Below the pieces are notes generated by a model. That model did not search any database. It was not told the origin of the DNA and saw only the letters and a list, made by a program, of their open reading frames with translations. A stretch of 64,000 bases of DNA from the NCBI GenBank assembly GCA_900074885.1, contig FJUW01000048.1:186001-250000 (forward strand), in the 5' to 3' direction. Below, piece after piece: positions 32,442 to 44,873 of this stretch. Numbering within the stretch: position 1 is the stretch's first letter; every line of letters starts with the position of its first letter. Position numbers and translations under genes: made by a program. The DNA comes from Rhynchosporium graminicola (Eukaryota > Ascomycota > Leotiomycetes > Helotiales > Ploettnerulaceae).

Positions 32442-35400
32442 ATGGATGACCCATGGAATTGGTCCGCGGATCGAATCTCCCAGGAGCTCACCACATCCCA
32501 ACGATCATGGCAACCTGATGCACGAGCATCCCCCGATCTTCAGTTGCTCCGCCAAGCTCTCGAAGCTGGCAATATCACTGGACAAATCCTCCTTACAGCA
32601 ATAAACCACAGAGACGATTTGATGGAATTGTTCCAGGTCTATGTCGTCAAGCATCAAAACTGGCTTCTGGACGCGATCAGACAACTCAGATCGAGAAGTC
32701 CCCAGTATCAATCTCAACTTCCAGCACCTGTTTCACAAGGACAAGCTGAGCAATCCAGAAAGCAAGCTAGAAAGGATGCTAGAAAGCAAGCTAAAAAGAA
32801 AGACGAAGAGCAAGCTAACTTGGAAGTCTTCCGATGCGTTAGCAATTTACTGGTCGCATGTCAGGGACTAGCTAAGGTGAGAACTCCAAGAGTTCATACG
32901 AGCGCCCATCGATTCCATGCCCGCCTAAGATTTGCATTACCTTCAACCACGACCACAGGAACGCTTACACGCAGTCAATCCCTACCTGCCGACCCTAAGC
33001 CTTCAGAATTGGTAGCATATTGTGCAAAATCTGACTCCTCGCAAGACACAGCTTCTGTTGCAGCCGCGACCTGTACTGACATTGAGCAAGTCTTGGTTCA
33101 GTCTGTCACGGAGGAATCCGAGGTCGGTGATGCCAAGTCTACAGATGAACTATCTATCCATATCGAGCGTACACCCAGCGGCCCAGCAGCTAGTTCGAAC
33201 GGTAATGAGAGCACGTCCCAGGTAATTGACGGGTCTAATCATGAAGGCGTCGATATCAATTCATCACCACATTTGACCACCAGTCCGATGGTCTCAGACG
33301 ACGAAGTTACGTTTCCTGTTTCCCAAGTTGAGAGCGATGCTCAAGAAGCTCTGCGACAAGAGGTCACTCCAAAGCAGCCGAAGAGACTTGCATTTGGAAT
33401 GCTCACGACCATCAGCGAACTTGATCCAAATAGAAATCGGGATATTCCTACCTACGAGGATGATATTCTTGGGCTTCATCTCCCTGATCCCACTCTAGCT
33501 GGACGAAAGATCATGCCTCCTCAATTGATCGACAGAGATACAGTTTTGAATTCTCCTCGGATCATCTCGGACGATGAAGATTCTATCGACTTTGAGGCAG
33601 CTACACAGCTTCAAGCCGGAGACGTCGTCCAAGGCTGCAGCTCTGAGGCTCCAGTTGTATCGGAAGTCGATACTCGATCTCCGCGCCCTCGCTCCCGTCG
33701 GATTCGACCTGTTAGGTATCTTGCAAAGGAGAAGCTATCTGTCGATGACATATTCTACAAAGGAATCGCAATCGGTGCAGATCTTCCCGTTGGCTCCATC
33801 GAAGCTGAAGAGAAATATTTCAGCCATACGACTATTGATAAGGTTCCAACTGGTCAAATCCGATATGCCAACAAAATGATGCGCAATTTCATGCTGAGCA
33901 AGCAAAATTTTGACAGAACACCAAGTGCCACAGGACCTAATTTCTCTTCTGAACTGTTATCAATCGATATCCAGCGCGACGCACATGGAGACCCTCTCCC
34001 CGAAATTTTCGCAGATCCGGCTATCTATCGCGTTGAAGGCGATCCGTTTTTAGAGGAGGCCGAGGAAGAATCATTACCCCAGATGGCATCGAGCGTCGAT
34101 ATCCCTGAAGTTTCGCGTGTCATGTTGGACAGACGCGCTGTGGCTGAGCCAGATGAAGTTGTACATGAGGCTAAGCATTCAAGGTCTGTAGAAACACATG
34201 CTGGAGATCATAGCGACGATGACGCAGCACACACCTTCTTTACCGCTGTCCGCACATACCACGAAGGGAATGGATCATCTGGTCTCATGACTTGGCGTAC
34301 TACTCCTTCTTTCACTCTTTATTATCGCGATTCAACTGGCAATGTTCGTGCTAGACGGGAGAAGCTTGTCGATTGGCCTGAGATTTTAGGAGGAAAAGAC
34401 CCGAAGCAATACTCAGCTCTCATGCCCCTTGAGCTGATAGGAATGCGCCAAAATGTTGACCCTGAATACTATCTTCGTTGGGAGCACAAGCCAGGCGCGG
34501 AAGAAGTCGACGAGATCATTGACGCCAAGTTTGGCTATTCTGGTTCCGAGGGAGAGTATGATACAGAAACTTGGAAGGAGATTTTGAGTGAGCGAGGAGA
34601 ATACCAGCGCCGTCGCACTAGACAGAAGGGCAGTGCACTAACTCCGGCGCAAATTGATAGCGTACTCAATCAAGCTATTCGAACCGCCAAAGAGAAGTGG
34701 ACCGCCCACCAGCTGCCAAAGTTCCAGAAGACTGCCCTCCGTATCTATAGGAAAGCTTGCAGAGAACGTTCAAGGCGAGTGCAGATTTGCGCTATTCAAA
34801 ATGACCTTGAAGCCTTGGAAACTCGCCTTGCAGGAATCCGTACGGAGTTTGCTACCATTCGGTGGACAAGCTGGTCTCAAGCGCTTAAAGGCTGCCGAAA
34901 CCTCGAACCTACTGTTTTCGATATGGCATATCTGAAGTGGAAGTGGGATCTTATCGAAAGCAAGACTGTCCCGAATATGTCAGACGCTCCATCGAAGATT
35001 GCGCTAGGGACGAAGACTATTTCTGCGCCGGCTGCTGATGATGCGGGTGGTGACGATGATGCTATAGCTTATCAGCAGGAAGTGGATGATGCCGATGATG
35101 ACATGGCTGACTTCATTGTCAATGATGGCGAAGCTGATGGAGAAAGCGTAGGAGAAGAGGAGCAAGTGGTTGAGAACATGGAGGATTCAGATGATGAATT
35201 CCAAGGAGACAATCGACTTATGAAGGGCTGGGCTTCTAGCGATCAACCTGGCGGCAACGGTGTGAAGACCCCTGCCCGCAAGTCTGGCATCACGAAGAGA
35301 CCCTTAGAGGTTATTGATCTAACCGACTCCCCGCCTCTAGCATCTACTTCTGATATCTCTGCTGCTGTCATCGACCTCACGACACCGGCGAAGAAGTTGA

Positions 35401-38400
35401 CCACGTTCACGGGACTGAAGCCGGAGAGTATCAGTCCTCTTGCTAGTGGCTCGAAACCCCCACTCAATAACCCCTCTGCGATTGCAGAGTTCCCATACGC
35501 ACACTGGGAGAAGTCAATCGATCGAGTCCGCTTATTGATCAAGTTATTCTACGAGTTGGAGGGCTCACGCTCGCGATCGCTACTCCATTTATTCAAGCGG
35601 TACTCTCCAGACGAGCTGTGGGCTCGTACGAAAACCGTCGTCATCGCTCTTCAGGCTGAGGCGGATCACGCTATCGGTATGAAGACTAGCACCTTTGACC
35701 GCCTTACTGAGATTGTTCAACTTTTGCTCATATTCATGGAATGCAAATACTACAATCTCGATCGTCATCTCACCTACGATATGCTCAAGGTCGTTATCGA
35801 ACTCGAGAGAAACTGGTTATATGATTTCCATGGAGTTTGCTCTCGCATCGATAGCTATTTGCACCCCCAAAAACCTTATGAGGCTCCCTCGCCGTCGCCA
35901 GTAGGTAAGATCGATCAAGTCAATAAACGCCAGTTCATCGAGATCATTGATGATGACGAGGAAGAGCCGACTAAGCGACGACGCATTAGAGGATCCGTAG
36001 ATAACGATGAGGACGATGAGGACGATGATGACTTTGAAGAATCCATGCCTTCACCTTCTAGCACGCGGAAGAGACCAGTCATTGAGGACGCAAATGCTCG
36101 GGCAGCCCGCGAAAGAAACAAGCAGCGACTGGCTGAACAAGAAGATCGACGAGCTAAGCTTAAGGCTAAGCTTGCCGAATCGGGCAATACTTTTAGTCAA
36201 GGTACTACAAAGCACATGATCAATGATGCTGCAGATGTTGACCAAGGTCCGGTATTCGTCAACGAGGATATCGGTCGTCGAATCAAAAAGCATCAAGTTG
36301 AAGGTGTTCGATTTATGTGGAATCAGGTTGTTGCTGTGACCGATGAGCACTCCATGCAAGGTTGTCTCCTAGCTCATACAATGGGTCTTGGAAAGACTAT
36401 GCAAGTCATTACTCTACTTGTTGCAGTCGCCGAAGCCTCCTCGTCCCCCGATCCGTCTATCTCTTCCCAGGTCCCAACCAGCTTAAAGGGCAAATTAAAG
36501 TCTCTTGTTCTATGTCCACCTGGTCTGGTCGACAACTGGATGGACGAACTTTTGTTCTGGACTCCTGGAGACGTACTAGGTGATTTATGGAAGCTCAGCA
36601 ATTTACCTGATTTTGAGGACAGACTCCAAAGCATTTCTGACTGGCATGAAAACGGGGGAGTTCTAATCATTGGCTACGAAATGCTTCGTAACCTAATTCA
36701 AAACAAGCCTACGAAGAAGCGTGATGCACTTTCACCGGAAGCATTTGCCCGACTTCGCAAGCAGTTATTGGATGGCCCCGACATTATCATTGCCGACGAA
36801 GCTCACAAGCTCAAGAATTCCAAGGCGAATATTGCAATTGTTGCTTCGCAGTTTCGAACCAAATGTCGGATCGCTCTTACAGGTTCCCCTCTTGCTAATA
36901 ATGTCGAAGAATACTATTCGATGATTGAGTTCATACAGCCTGGCTATCTGGGTAGTGCAGTTGAGTTCCGAAGCAAATTTAAGGAACCTATTGAGGTAAG
37001 TACAATACGTTCATACCCCGCTCGAATCTGCAAGGCAACAGTCCACTGATTTCACTCTCTACGAATAGGCAGGCATGTTCTCAGATTCCGACCCTTCTCA
37101 GATCAGACAAGCTCGGAAGATGTTGACTGTTCTGAATGAGGAGCTCGCCCTTAAAGTTCAGAGAGCTGACTTATCGGTCCTCAAAAACGATCTCCCACTG
37201 AAGAAGGAGTTTGTCATATCTGTGCCGCTGACAGAGCTCCAGCGTAAGGTCTACTCGTTGTATGTGCAATCTCTGAAAGTGCTCGATCACGAAGTTACCA
37301 AGGACGGGCAGGTAAAGCAGACAACCCTCTGGTCTTGGCTTGCGATGCTTTCATTGCTTTGCAACCACCCCTTCTGCTTCAATACCAAGATCCATGAAGA
37401 CAAGGATGCTATCTCCAAGCAGAGCAGTCCAGATAGTCCCACCGATGATGAGGTCACCTTAAATCTGATCGACATCTCAGCGTCAAAGGCAAGACTCTCG
37501 ACGGCCTTTGTCGAGGAAGTCACTAGGCTCTTTCAGGTTGAAGATCTTACTCAGGTCAACTTGTCTAATAAGGTCAAAGTACTTTGTCAGATTCTGGATG
37601 CCGCAAAGGAGGCTGGCGATAAGACTTTGGTCTTCTCTTCTTCTATTCCTACTCTGGATTTCCTTGAGTCACTCTTCGAAGTACAAGGTCGCTCGCTGGT
37701 TCGTCTCGATGGCAAGACTAAAATGACAACGCGTCAAGGTCTCGTTAAGACCTACAATTCTGGAAGTACTGAGGTGTTCTTGATATCTACGACTGCCGGT
37801 GGCCTAGGTCTAAATTTACAGAGCGCAAACAGAGTCGTCATTTTCGATTTCAAGTACAACCCAATTCAGGAGGAGCAGGCTGTTGGTCGCGCTTAGTAAG
37901 CATCTACCCTCCCCTCGGACCGTAGCATTTCACTGACTTGATTTGTAGCCGCATCGGTCAGTTGAAGCCAACTTTCGTATATCGCTTCGTCTGCGGAGGC
38001 ACGTTTGAAGACAACATCCACAATAAGACACTCTTCAAATCCCAACTCGCTACCAGAGTAGTACGTCCTAGCCTGAGCTCTGAAGCCCGTTAATATCGTG
38101 CAGATGGCTGATTCTTGTACTAGGTTGATAAAAAGCGCGTACAAGCCATGGCAAAGAAGAAATTCGGTGATTTCCTTTTTGAGCCAAAGGAGTTGCAGCA
38201 AAAGGATCTCTCTAAATTCCGTGGAATGGATCCTGCAGTTCTTGATAAGATCTTGGCCTTGCAAGCTGAGACAGCCACTATCATGTCTATTGTCCAGACG
38301 GACTCCTTCGCAGTAGATGAAGAGTATGAAATTCCGCCAGAGGACATCATGGAAGTCAGCCGATACAGAGGCGAGATGAAAATCCAACGACAAGCCGGGC

Positions 38401-39892
38401 AGGCCGCATCTCAGCTCCCAAATGGATCTCTCACTGAAGCTAGCCCATCTAAGGTTCCACAGGCTTCAGGTTATGGTTCTGTTCCAGTCTCAAATCGATC
38501 GGCAAAGTCTGTTACCCCTCAAACCCATATCACTGGTCCAGATACCTTTAGAAATGCGCAGACTCCAAACCTTCCGCCACGCCCAAGATATCCTCAAGGA
38601 TTCTCTGGTGCCCGATCTTCTCAGGCCGGTCAAAGTCCTCCCGTCGACTCTGAACTTAATAGCTCGCCTCGATTTGACAATCGTCCTATCATGGGTGCAG
38701 GTACGCGTTTTGAAGCCGATCGTTCCAGCTTGGAGATTTGCAATACAAAGACTCAGCCTCGCCGTGTATCAGATCTCGGTGCTAGGCTTAACAGCCAGGG
38801 CGTTGTCGGTCAGGGTGCTCCTGAGGTATCGTTCAGTGGTCAGTACCAACAAGATGGATCACCGAAGGTAAGCAGTATCAGTCAAATGTACCTTGGAGAT
38901 GACGATCTAATGCTCTCTCAGGCATCTCAGCTTTGGCCTGCGCTCCGAAATGCCTGGGAGTCGAATGCTGAAGGTGACTCGCACAAGCCACAAATCCCAG
39001 TCGATTTCCACCTCCGAACTCGGGACATTGCTCGGGATATTAGAGTCATGGTGCGCGACCGTACTTCAGATGATTTGATCCGAAGAAACGTGTACATGCA
39101 AAAGGCCTTTGATACTCTTTCAGCGGACACCGCAAAAGCTCGTCAGCTCATCAACGCAACTTTGAGTATTGCTGATTTTGTCGAAGATCTGATGCAGCAG
39201 ACTCCGTCGTCGGATACAAATCAAGTAGGCATTTCTGAAGTCTCCCCGTTCTTACAAAAACCCCCCTTCATACATGAGGCACCTGAAGTTGGAGTGTCGC
39301 AGGGCTTTCTGACGGCTTCAACTTCTTCGCCAATATCAAATATCCAAGGCTTATCTCGACACCTAAATCCCGGTGCTTTCTACCATCATGATGCCGAGTC
39401 TTACGCAAGTAACAGTGACTTGAGCATTATTGGGGCTAGACAGGGACCGAAAGATCGCTGCCGGAATGAAGAGCAGAATCCGAGAGCAGCAGATGACGTA
39501 TGTCTTAAAGACTCATCCGATAGGACCGATGAGGATACAATGACGAACGTTGCTGCAGACTTCGAACCTGCCATAACTCCTGTCGCCCATTCTATTTCAA
39601 GCGGTGGTCACAACAATTTCAGGCGATTTGTTGGGCGAATGCTGGGAATGAAGCGCTAACCATTCTCAAATTTTAGTCGTCCATGTACCGTACCATGAGC
39701 TCGCAGTTCTCAAGCACTCAACATCAAGGCCCGAAGACTCCGGCTATGCAGGCTTGCACCGCCACTAATCGAAGCCACATTTTGAGAGATGAGGATGCCC
39801 AAATCATGGCTGATATCGACCGCAAGCGCAAGTCCAAGGGCGATCTCCCATTAGCCAAAGGGCCCAAGCTCGGCAATTTCAGAACTTCATGA
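32442..39892 (+). CDS. Large Snf2-family ATPase, ATRX/ARIP4-like
   Basis: Exons 32442-36995, 37069-37895, 37949-38060 and 38124 onwards. If exon 4 reads through, the product ends at 39659 (2342 aa). If an intron at 39630-39676 is removed, it continues to 39892 (2404 aa). The first 1200 residues are poorly conserved and acidic, with two VIDLT motifs at 957-961 and 976-980 that resemble SUMO-interaction motifs. The Snf2 helicase core follows: HTMGLGKT (GKT of the Walker A site, Gly at 1315), DEAH at 1452, TGSPLANN, then across introns 1-2 LGLNLQSANRVV and QAVGRAYRIGQ (motif VI). This order fits the Rad54-like ATRX/ARIP4 group of chromatin remodellers. The C-terminal part is Ser/Pro-rich and disordered. 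It should move or remodel nucleosomes or other DNA-protein complexes; the exact target is unknown. Confidence 0.88.
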
Positions 39893-42800
39893 GAAGAAGA
39901 AAAAAGCTTGGCGGATAGGCGGCCGTCTGGCCAGCTTGTCCTTCTTTACAGTTTCGACGTTCCAGGATAACAGAAAGGGCGTTTGCTATTCACGTGCTAG
40001 CATTCCTCATCCCTTTCTTCCTTTCTGCCGTTTTACTTTATTTCTTGTTGCTCTTGACTTTTGTAGTCGGGATCAGGGAGGATAAAACTCTACATGCACT
40101 TGGGGCGTTACTGGCAATTATACCACGATATGAAATCTTGTTTCTTCGCGGCGCATTTGGTCCCACTGGAGCATTTACTCTTTGCATTGGGTATGATCTT
40201 GCCATTAAGGGTGGGCTCGGATAAATTTTCTTGCTCTAGATCACTAAAATGGCCTATGGAAATTCAAAATGGAAGTGCATTTGTCAGAAGTATTACCAGC
40301 ATTGAAGTCTTCACGACACTTTCAAATCAATTTGCAGAATAAAATCGTCTTGCCTTCGTAATTCTGCTCTCCTCCGTATTCCACGTTGATTTTGAAAGTG
40401 TTTTATTTGATCGGAGTACCTTAATCCCATGCACTCTCTTGATATGGGTCTCGTTTACACTCATTGCCTAAAGTCTGGGACTTGCGTGTATACACGATTG
40501 ACATCTGTCCAGCGCATTGCGCACAGGGCATGTAGTTGCTCTGCTTCGTGCTTAGACTGTCCGAATTTCCTGATATCCTATTGATGGTATTCTAAGAAAC
40601 CTGGAATAAATAAAGGCCAAGAGGAGTTTTTATTATAAGAAATGTCAGAATGCTGCCTATTGGTGAGTAATGAGTAACGTAGAGGGCTTCTTCTAGGAGC
40701 TCTTATGCATTTACTGTACACTTTAAAATCGGAGATCATACAGTTGAAAAAACATGACTTCACTTCACTTCCAGACCATCCTGATCGATCTTGGTTGCTT
40801 TTTAGCTCAAGAGGATTGCTTGAGAAGCTTTTCAGAGTCTCACAACTGCTGTATTATTTCGATTCATCCATCGTATTTTTTACACGCACAAGATTGCCAT
40901 CTTGATAGACTGCGGCATAGGTTCTGGGGTTTTCCGGAAACCCCACCTATAGTACCCCTGAGGCCATAGGTGGGTTTCATGAGAAGTGTAAAACCCCTAG
41001 GTAGGTGGATACTAAAGAGGAAAACCTAGGTATAGTTATCCCATGGGTGCCTACAGATTTTCTGGTCTTCATGACTCGTATATCTTTTATATATTCCATA
41101 ATGACAGGGATATATACTATAAATAACTAGAGACATCCCTAGTATTATAAAATATATACGAGTTATGAAGGCCAGAAAATCCATGGGTTTTTGCTAAATC
41201 CATAACCCATGGGTAGGTAGGATGGTAACATTTGTATAAACCGATGGGGCGTATGGGTGGGTTTTCTTTGAGGCTTACCACCCATGGGGCCCCATACCAC
41301 AGCCTACATCTTGACGGTCTTCTGATTCATTCAGTAAACCACCTTTTGGAAGCTCTCTGATCTCCTCATTTTGAAGTCCGTGAACTCCGTAGAACTGTTC
41401 CAGCCGTAATGGGGAGAGCATCACCGTTGGATGACGCCATACCAAGCTTCTCCAGCGACTGCATACGCTACTTTATACGCTACTATTTCAGACTCGAGCT
41501 CGAGATTTGTGGCCAGTGAGCACGGCTCGTCCAAAATATCGCTCGTGTTTTTGGAAATGCCGGCACCTGGTGTCGTAGGAAGAGCGGCGCGGCATCACCA
41601 ACCCCCCACACCCCTTGCCCAACATACACGAAGCTAATAAGCCGTGTTGCTGACTACCATTGCCCTGGCAGCCAGAACTCCTTAATGGATACATGTGGCG
41701 CATGAGCACGTATAGTTCGAAGTAGAGATGGGCTGATTGAGTCTGGCTCCAACGCCAGTTCATACTGATTCCGGTACCAGAGACTCAGGGTGAAAAGCCC
41801 CTATAGATCATGGTGTGATGGTGGACCTCCAGTATTCATCTGCGATGGACCTTCGCTAACTTCAATCGGAAACACGAGGTGAGAATCGTGAGCTAGCACC
41901 GTGATATTAGTCGCAGCCTTACGAAGCATCAATCAGTCAAATATGCACAGGTAATACCAGGCCCAGCACGCCTTTGAGTTGCATCGAGTCACGTTTAGGG
42001 GGTGCGACTGAAGAAGCGATTCCTCGTGACCCACCCAGCCACTTGTGAAGCGAGCGAGCGCCCCTCCCTATATGTAACCAAATAGACAGAATCTCTGCAA
42101 TCGCTCAAACACGCCCGCGCGGGGTTCAGTTGGCAGACCCAGTCATCTTCCCTGAACAATCGCGGAACATGAACTATCATGTTTTTCTGTCATCATCAAG
42201 AGATTATACTGAGCCATAGGACATCCCTTGGGGGAACAAATATCCCAGGTGGCTCAAATAGTCGATCTTCAAAACTGTTACGGGTTTTCACGTCTGCAGC
42301 CTGAGGCTCAGATACGAGTTTCCAAAAGTCGTGTTATGATGGGCAGACACCGTTCAGATCCTGATATGCCACAGATAAGTTCTCTCTTCCCAATATGTGA
42401 CACATGACTAATTTCAAATCTCAGACATTCAACAAAAACATTCAATACTTTTTTTCTCATTCTCTTTTCAATTATTTTGAACTCGTGCTTTGCGTTCGAT
42501 GCGCGCCCAAGGTTTTTAACCAGTAACGCGACTTGATCTGAATAGCATAATCGTAAGGCTACATATACGCCCTCTGTGGTAATTCTGCATCAATATCCTA
42601 CACGCAAGGGCCGTTTAATCACATATCGTGCATGCTTCGTTCGGACTTACCTTGATTCAAATGATGCTATCAGCAGCTGAGGATCTCACTTCCCATACTG
42701 ATTATTGATGTACAAAACCGTTGGTGCGATGGGTAGTCAAAACTCGCTCATTACCCAGGTGTCATGGGGGTTCAAGACGCGCCTGCGATCTACATTTCGC

Positions 42801-44093
42801 AGCATTTCTACAGACGGACTGTGCCCCGCCAACTTTGCATGCGACCAGTAGATTCTTGGATCGCTTTGAATACCCCAGACTCATTTTGGATCTTCATTCC
42901 TCCTGTGGTAATGTTTTTAGCTTTTTTTGGGGTTGGTTTTTGGTCGGCGGGTCGTTGATAATTTAGCCGAATGTTTTATTTTCGCCGATTTGGACCAAGC
43001 GACCTCGCGTATTTATTTACTTATTTATTATGGCAATACCTCGGCTGGTAATTTCTCGCAAAAGCCGGTGCTTCCTGTATACGTGTGTGCACGACAGTAG
43101 AATTCTGCACTGTGTCAGCAGGGCGTGGAAGAGGGAAATCTGGAGAGAGTTCCCCTCTCCTGTCGGAGGTCGACGTAACGTCAATCTACGATTTTGCAGA
43201 TACTTACTTGTCCTTTCCCATGCAAATCTAATCAGGATTCGCTACCTGCAAGCCTGTGTAGAATAAGAACTTGTCATGAATCCATCGGCCTCTCACATTC
43301 TTACGGCTGGCCATGCGAAAGATTACTACACTCCAAGACTACGTACACAAATGTGTCTGCCTCCTGCGAAGCGGTTTGAGCAAGCGCGTCGTTCCAAAAT
43401 TGTAATTAGATAAAGCCACAGAAATTCTTGGCCGATGGTCACTTTGGGCACTGTTCCGGGATACCGACCGTCATGATAGTTTCAGTCGATATCTTGTATT
43501 GCTTGTCTATACATGCGTATTTCTCGCTGCGTCGAAGATGTATTTGCTCTGTCTCGCAACGAGCAGGTCTTTCATACTACGCAGTTAAATTCTGATCAGA
43601 CCAAAAAGCCTGGTGTTGAAAACGGTACGAGGATGATACTATTTGTATGTGGAGAGTTTGAATAATTTCAAGATGGGAGGAGTCACGAAGAGAGATTTAT
43701 GTCTCCTAAAGAAACAATTTCCTTGCAGTCATCTTGGAATCGGGCTGCGAGAGTAGATTTTTGAATTTGAGGGATCGTTTACTGGATTGAGCAGAAAATG
43801 CCAAGAAAAGATGAAGTCTATGTTGGAGTGAAGAAACTTTAATTTTTGACTAAATGAAAATGACTAAATGAAAATACCAATACTAGTCAGTGCGGTGAGC
43901 ACAACGCCAGCGACGGGGTCCAAAATGGCACGTGATCTATGTTAGCAGAACAGAAACAAAGCATAGAAATGGAAAAACGTACTGTACCGCCTGAGATCAA
44001 ACGGAAAACCCTGTTAAGGAAAGCCGTCCGGACCACTCTGCCAAAAAAAAAGCTGCACGCACCTCTCTCCGATCAGTCGCAGCGAGCGACTCA
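39893..44093. other. Gene desert, 4.2 kb
   Basis: No gene is supported. A palindrome-rich element lies at about 40930-41310 and is listed separately. The sequence from 41.4 to 43.9 kb is unremarkable, with only short frames lacking domains. A short direct duplication, GACTAAATGAAAAT, lies near 43848-43875. Confidence 0.45.
40930..41310. mobile_element. Nested palindromic, MITE-like element
   Basis: The central AT-rich core (41084-41153) is flanked by an inverted repeat: GATTTTCTGGTCTTCATGAC with CGTATAT at 41056-41083, and its near-perfect complement at 41154-41181 (two mismatches in 28). CCCATGGG palindromes lie close outside both arms. Two further stems flank it: CCCACCTAT paired with ATAGGTGGG at about 40943-40977, and ATGGGTGG paired with CCACCCAT at about 41250-41286. 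There is no open reading frame. This is the architecture of a non-autonomous foldback or MITE element. Target-site duplications could not be fixed by eye. Confidence 0.5.
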
Positions 44094-44873
44094 TCAATTG
44101 CGATCGTCCAGAAACGCGGCAGGGTAACCGCGGAATACTGGTCCTAAGACTCCGATCTCGAGCTTCAAGATGAGAAGATCAATTGAATAGAGCGTCCTGT
44201 CCAGATGATCGAGTCTCTGCCTCACCAACTCTTCTGGAAGCCACGGGCTGATTTCTCCAGGGAGGAAACGCTCGACTGTCGTTGAGGACGTGGTGAATGT
44301 GACGGGAGTGTAGAAGGCCCCGCTGGGGATAAAGGGGGCTGCTTCAGCTGAGAGCTTTTTTGGGGCGGGGGTAGCAGCACTGGTAGCGGTTGCTTCAATT
44401 TTGGTTTCCTCGGTCCCTCTGGTGGTTTCTGAAGACTGTGGCTGAGCCTCGGAGAGAGGAGGAGATTGCACTGCAGGAGCAGGTTGAGTACGTTCGAATG
44501 ATCTGGGTACGACGGGCATGACTGTGAATACTCGAGGAGGAGATTTTACTGCAGGTTTCGCACGTTCGAATGATCTGGGTACCACGGGCATGACAGTGAA
44601 CACTCGAGGCCGAGCTGTTGGCATCGGAACTGTTGGCTCCTTAACCGTCGCTTTTGGCTTGCTTACCAGATGAGTTGGCTTGCTGGGAACAGTCAAGTCT
44701 AGAACGACCGCCGGGACATTTTTGGATTCTGCAGTCTTGGGCTTCGCAGCCGTTGAAACTGGTGAAATTTGGTCAGTCTGTACCTTTGTGGCTGTTGGGT
44801 TGGGGGCCACTTTCATTCGTCGCCAAGAGCCGGGCCCGTTCAGTCCAGGTCGTGTGTTGGTGTTGCTCAACAT
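44094..44873 (-). CDS. PAM2-motif low-complexity protein
   Basis: A single exon encodes 259 aa. No globular domain is recognised in the first two thirds, which are rich in Pro, Thr, Ala and Lys. Two copies of RVFTVMPVVPRSFER lie at residues 90-104 and 114-128, an exact 24-residue internal duplication also visible in the DNA. At 173-183 the sequence KLSAEAAPFIP fits the PAM2 consensus (L, then S/N, A, F, P at the conserved spacing), the peptide that binds the MLLE domain of poly(A)-binding protein. The C-terminal 60 residues (PWLPEELVRQRLDHLDRTLY and onward) look helical and more ordered. A role in mRNA metabolism through Pab1 is therefore an inference from the motif. The ATG at 44873 is the first in frame. 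Confidence 0.65.
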   Translation of the reverse strand: MLSNTNTRPGLNGPGSWRRMKVAPNPTATKVQTDQISPVSTAAKPKTAESKNVPAVVLDLTVPSKPTHLVSKPKATVKEPTVPMPTARPRVFTVMPVVPRSFERAKPAVKSPPRVFTVMPVVPRSFERTQPAPAVQSPPLSEAQPQSSETTRGTEETKIEATATSAATPAPKKLSAEAAPFIPSGAFYTPVTFTTSSTTVERFLPGEISPWLPEELVRQRLDHLDRTLYSIDLLILKLEIGVLGPVFRGYPAAFLDDRN

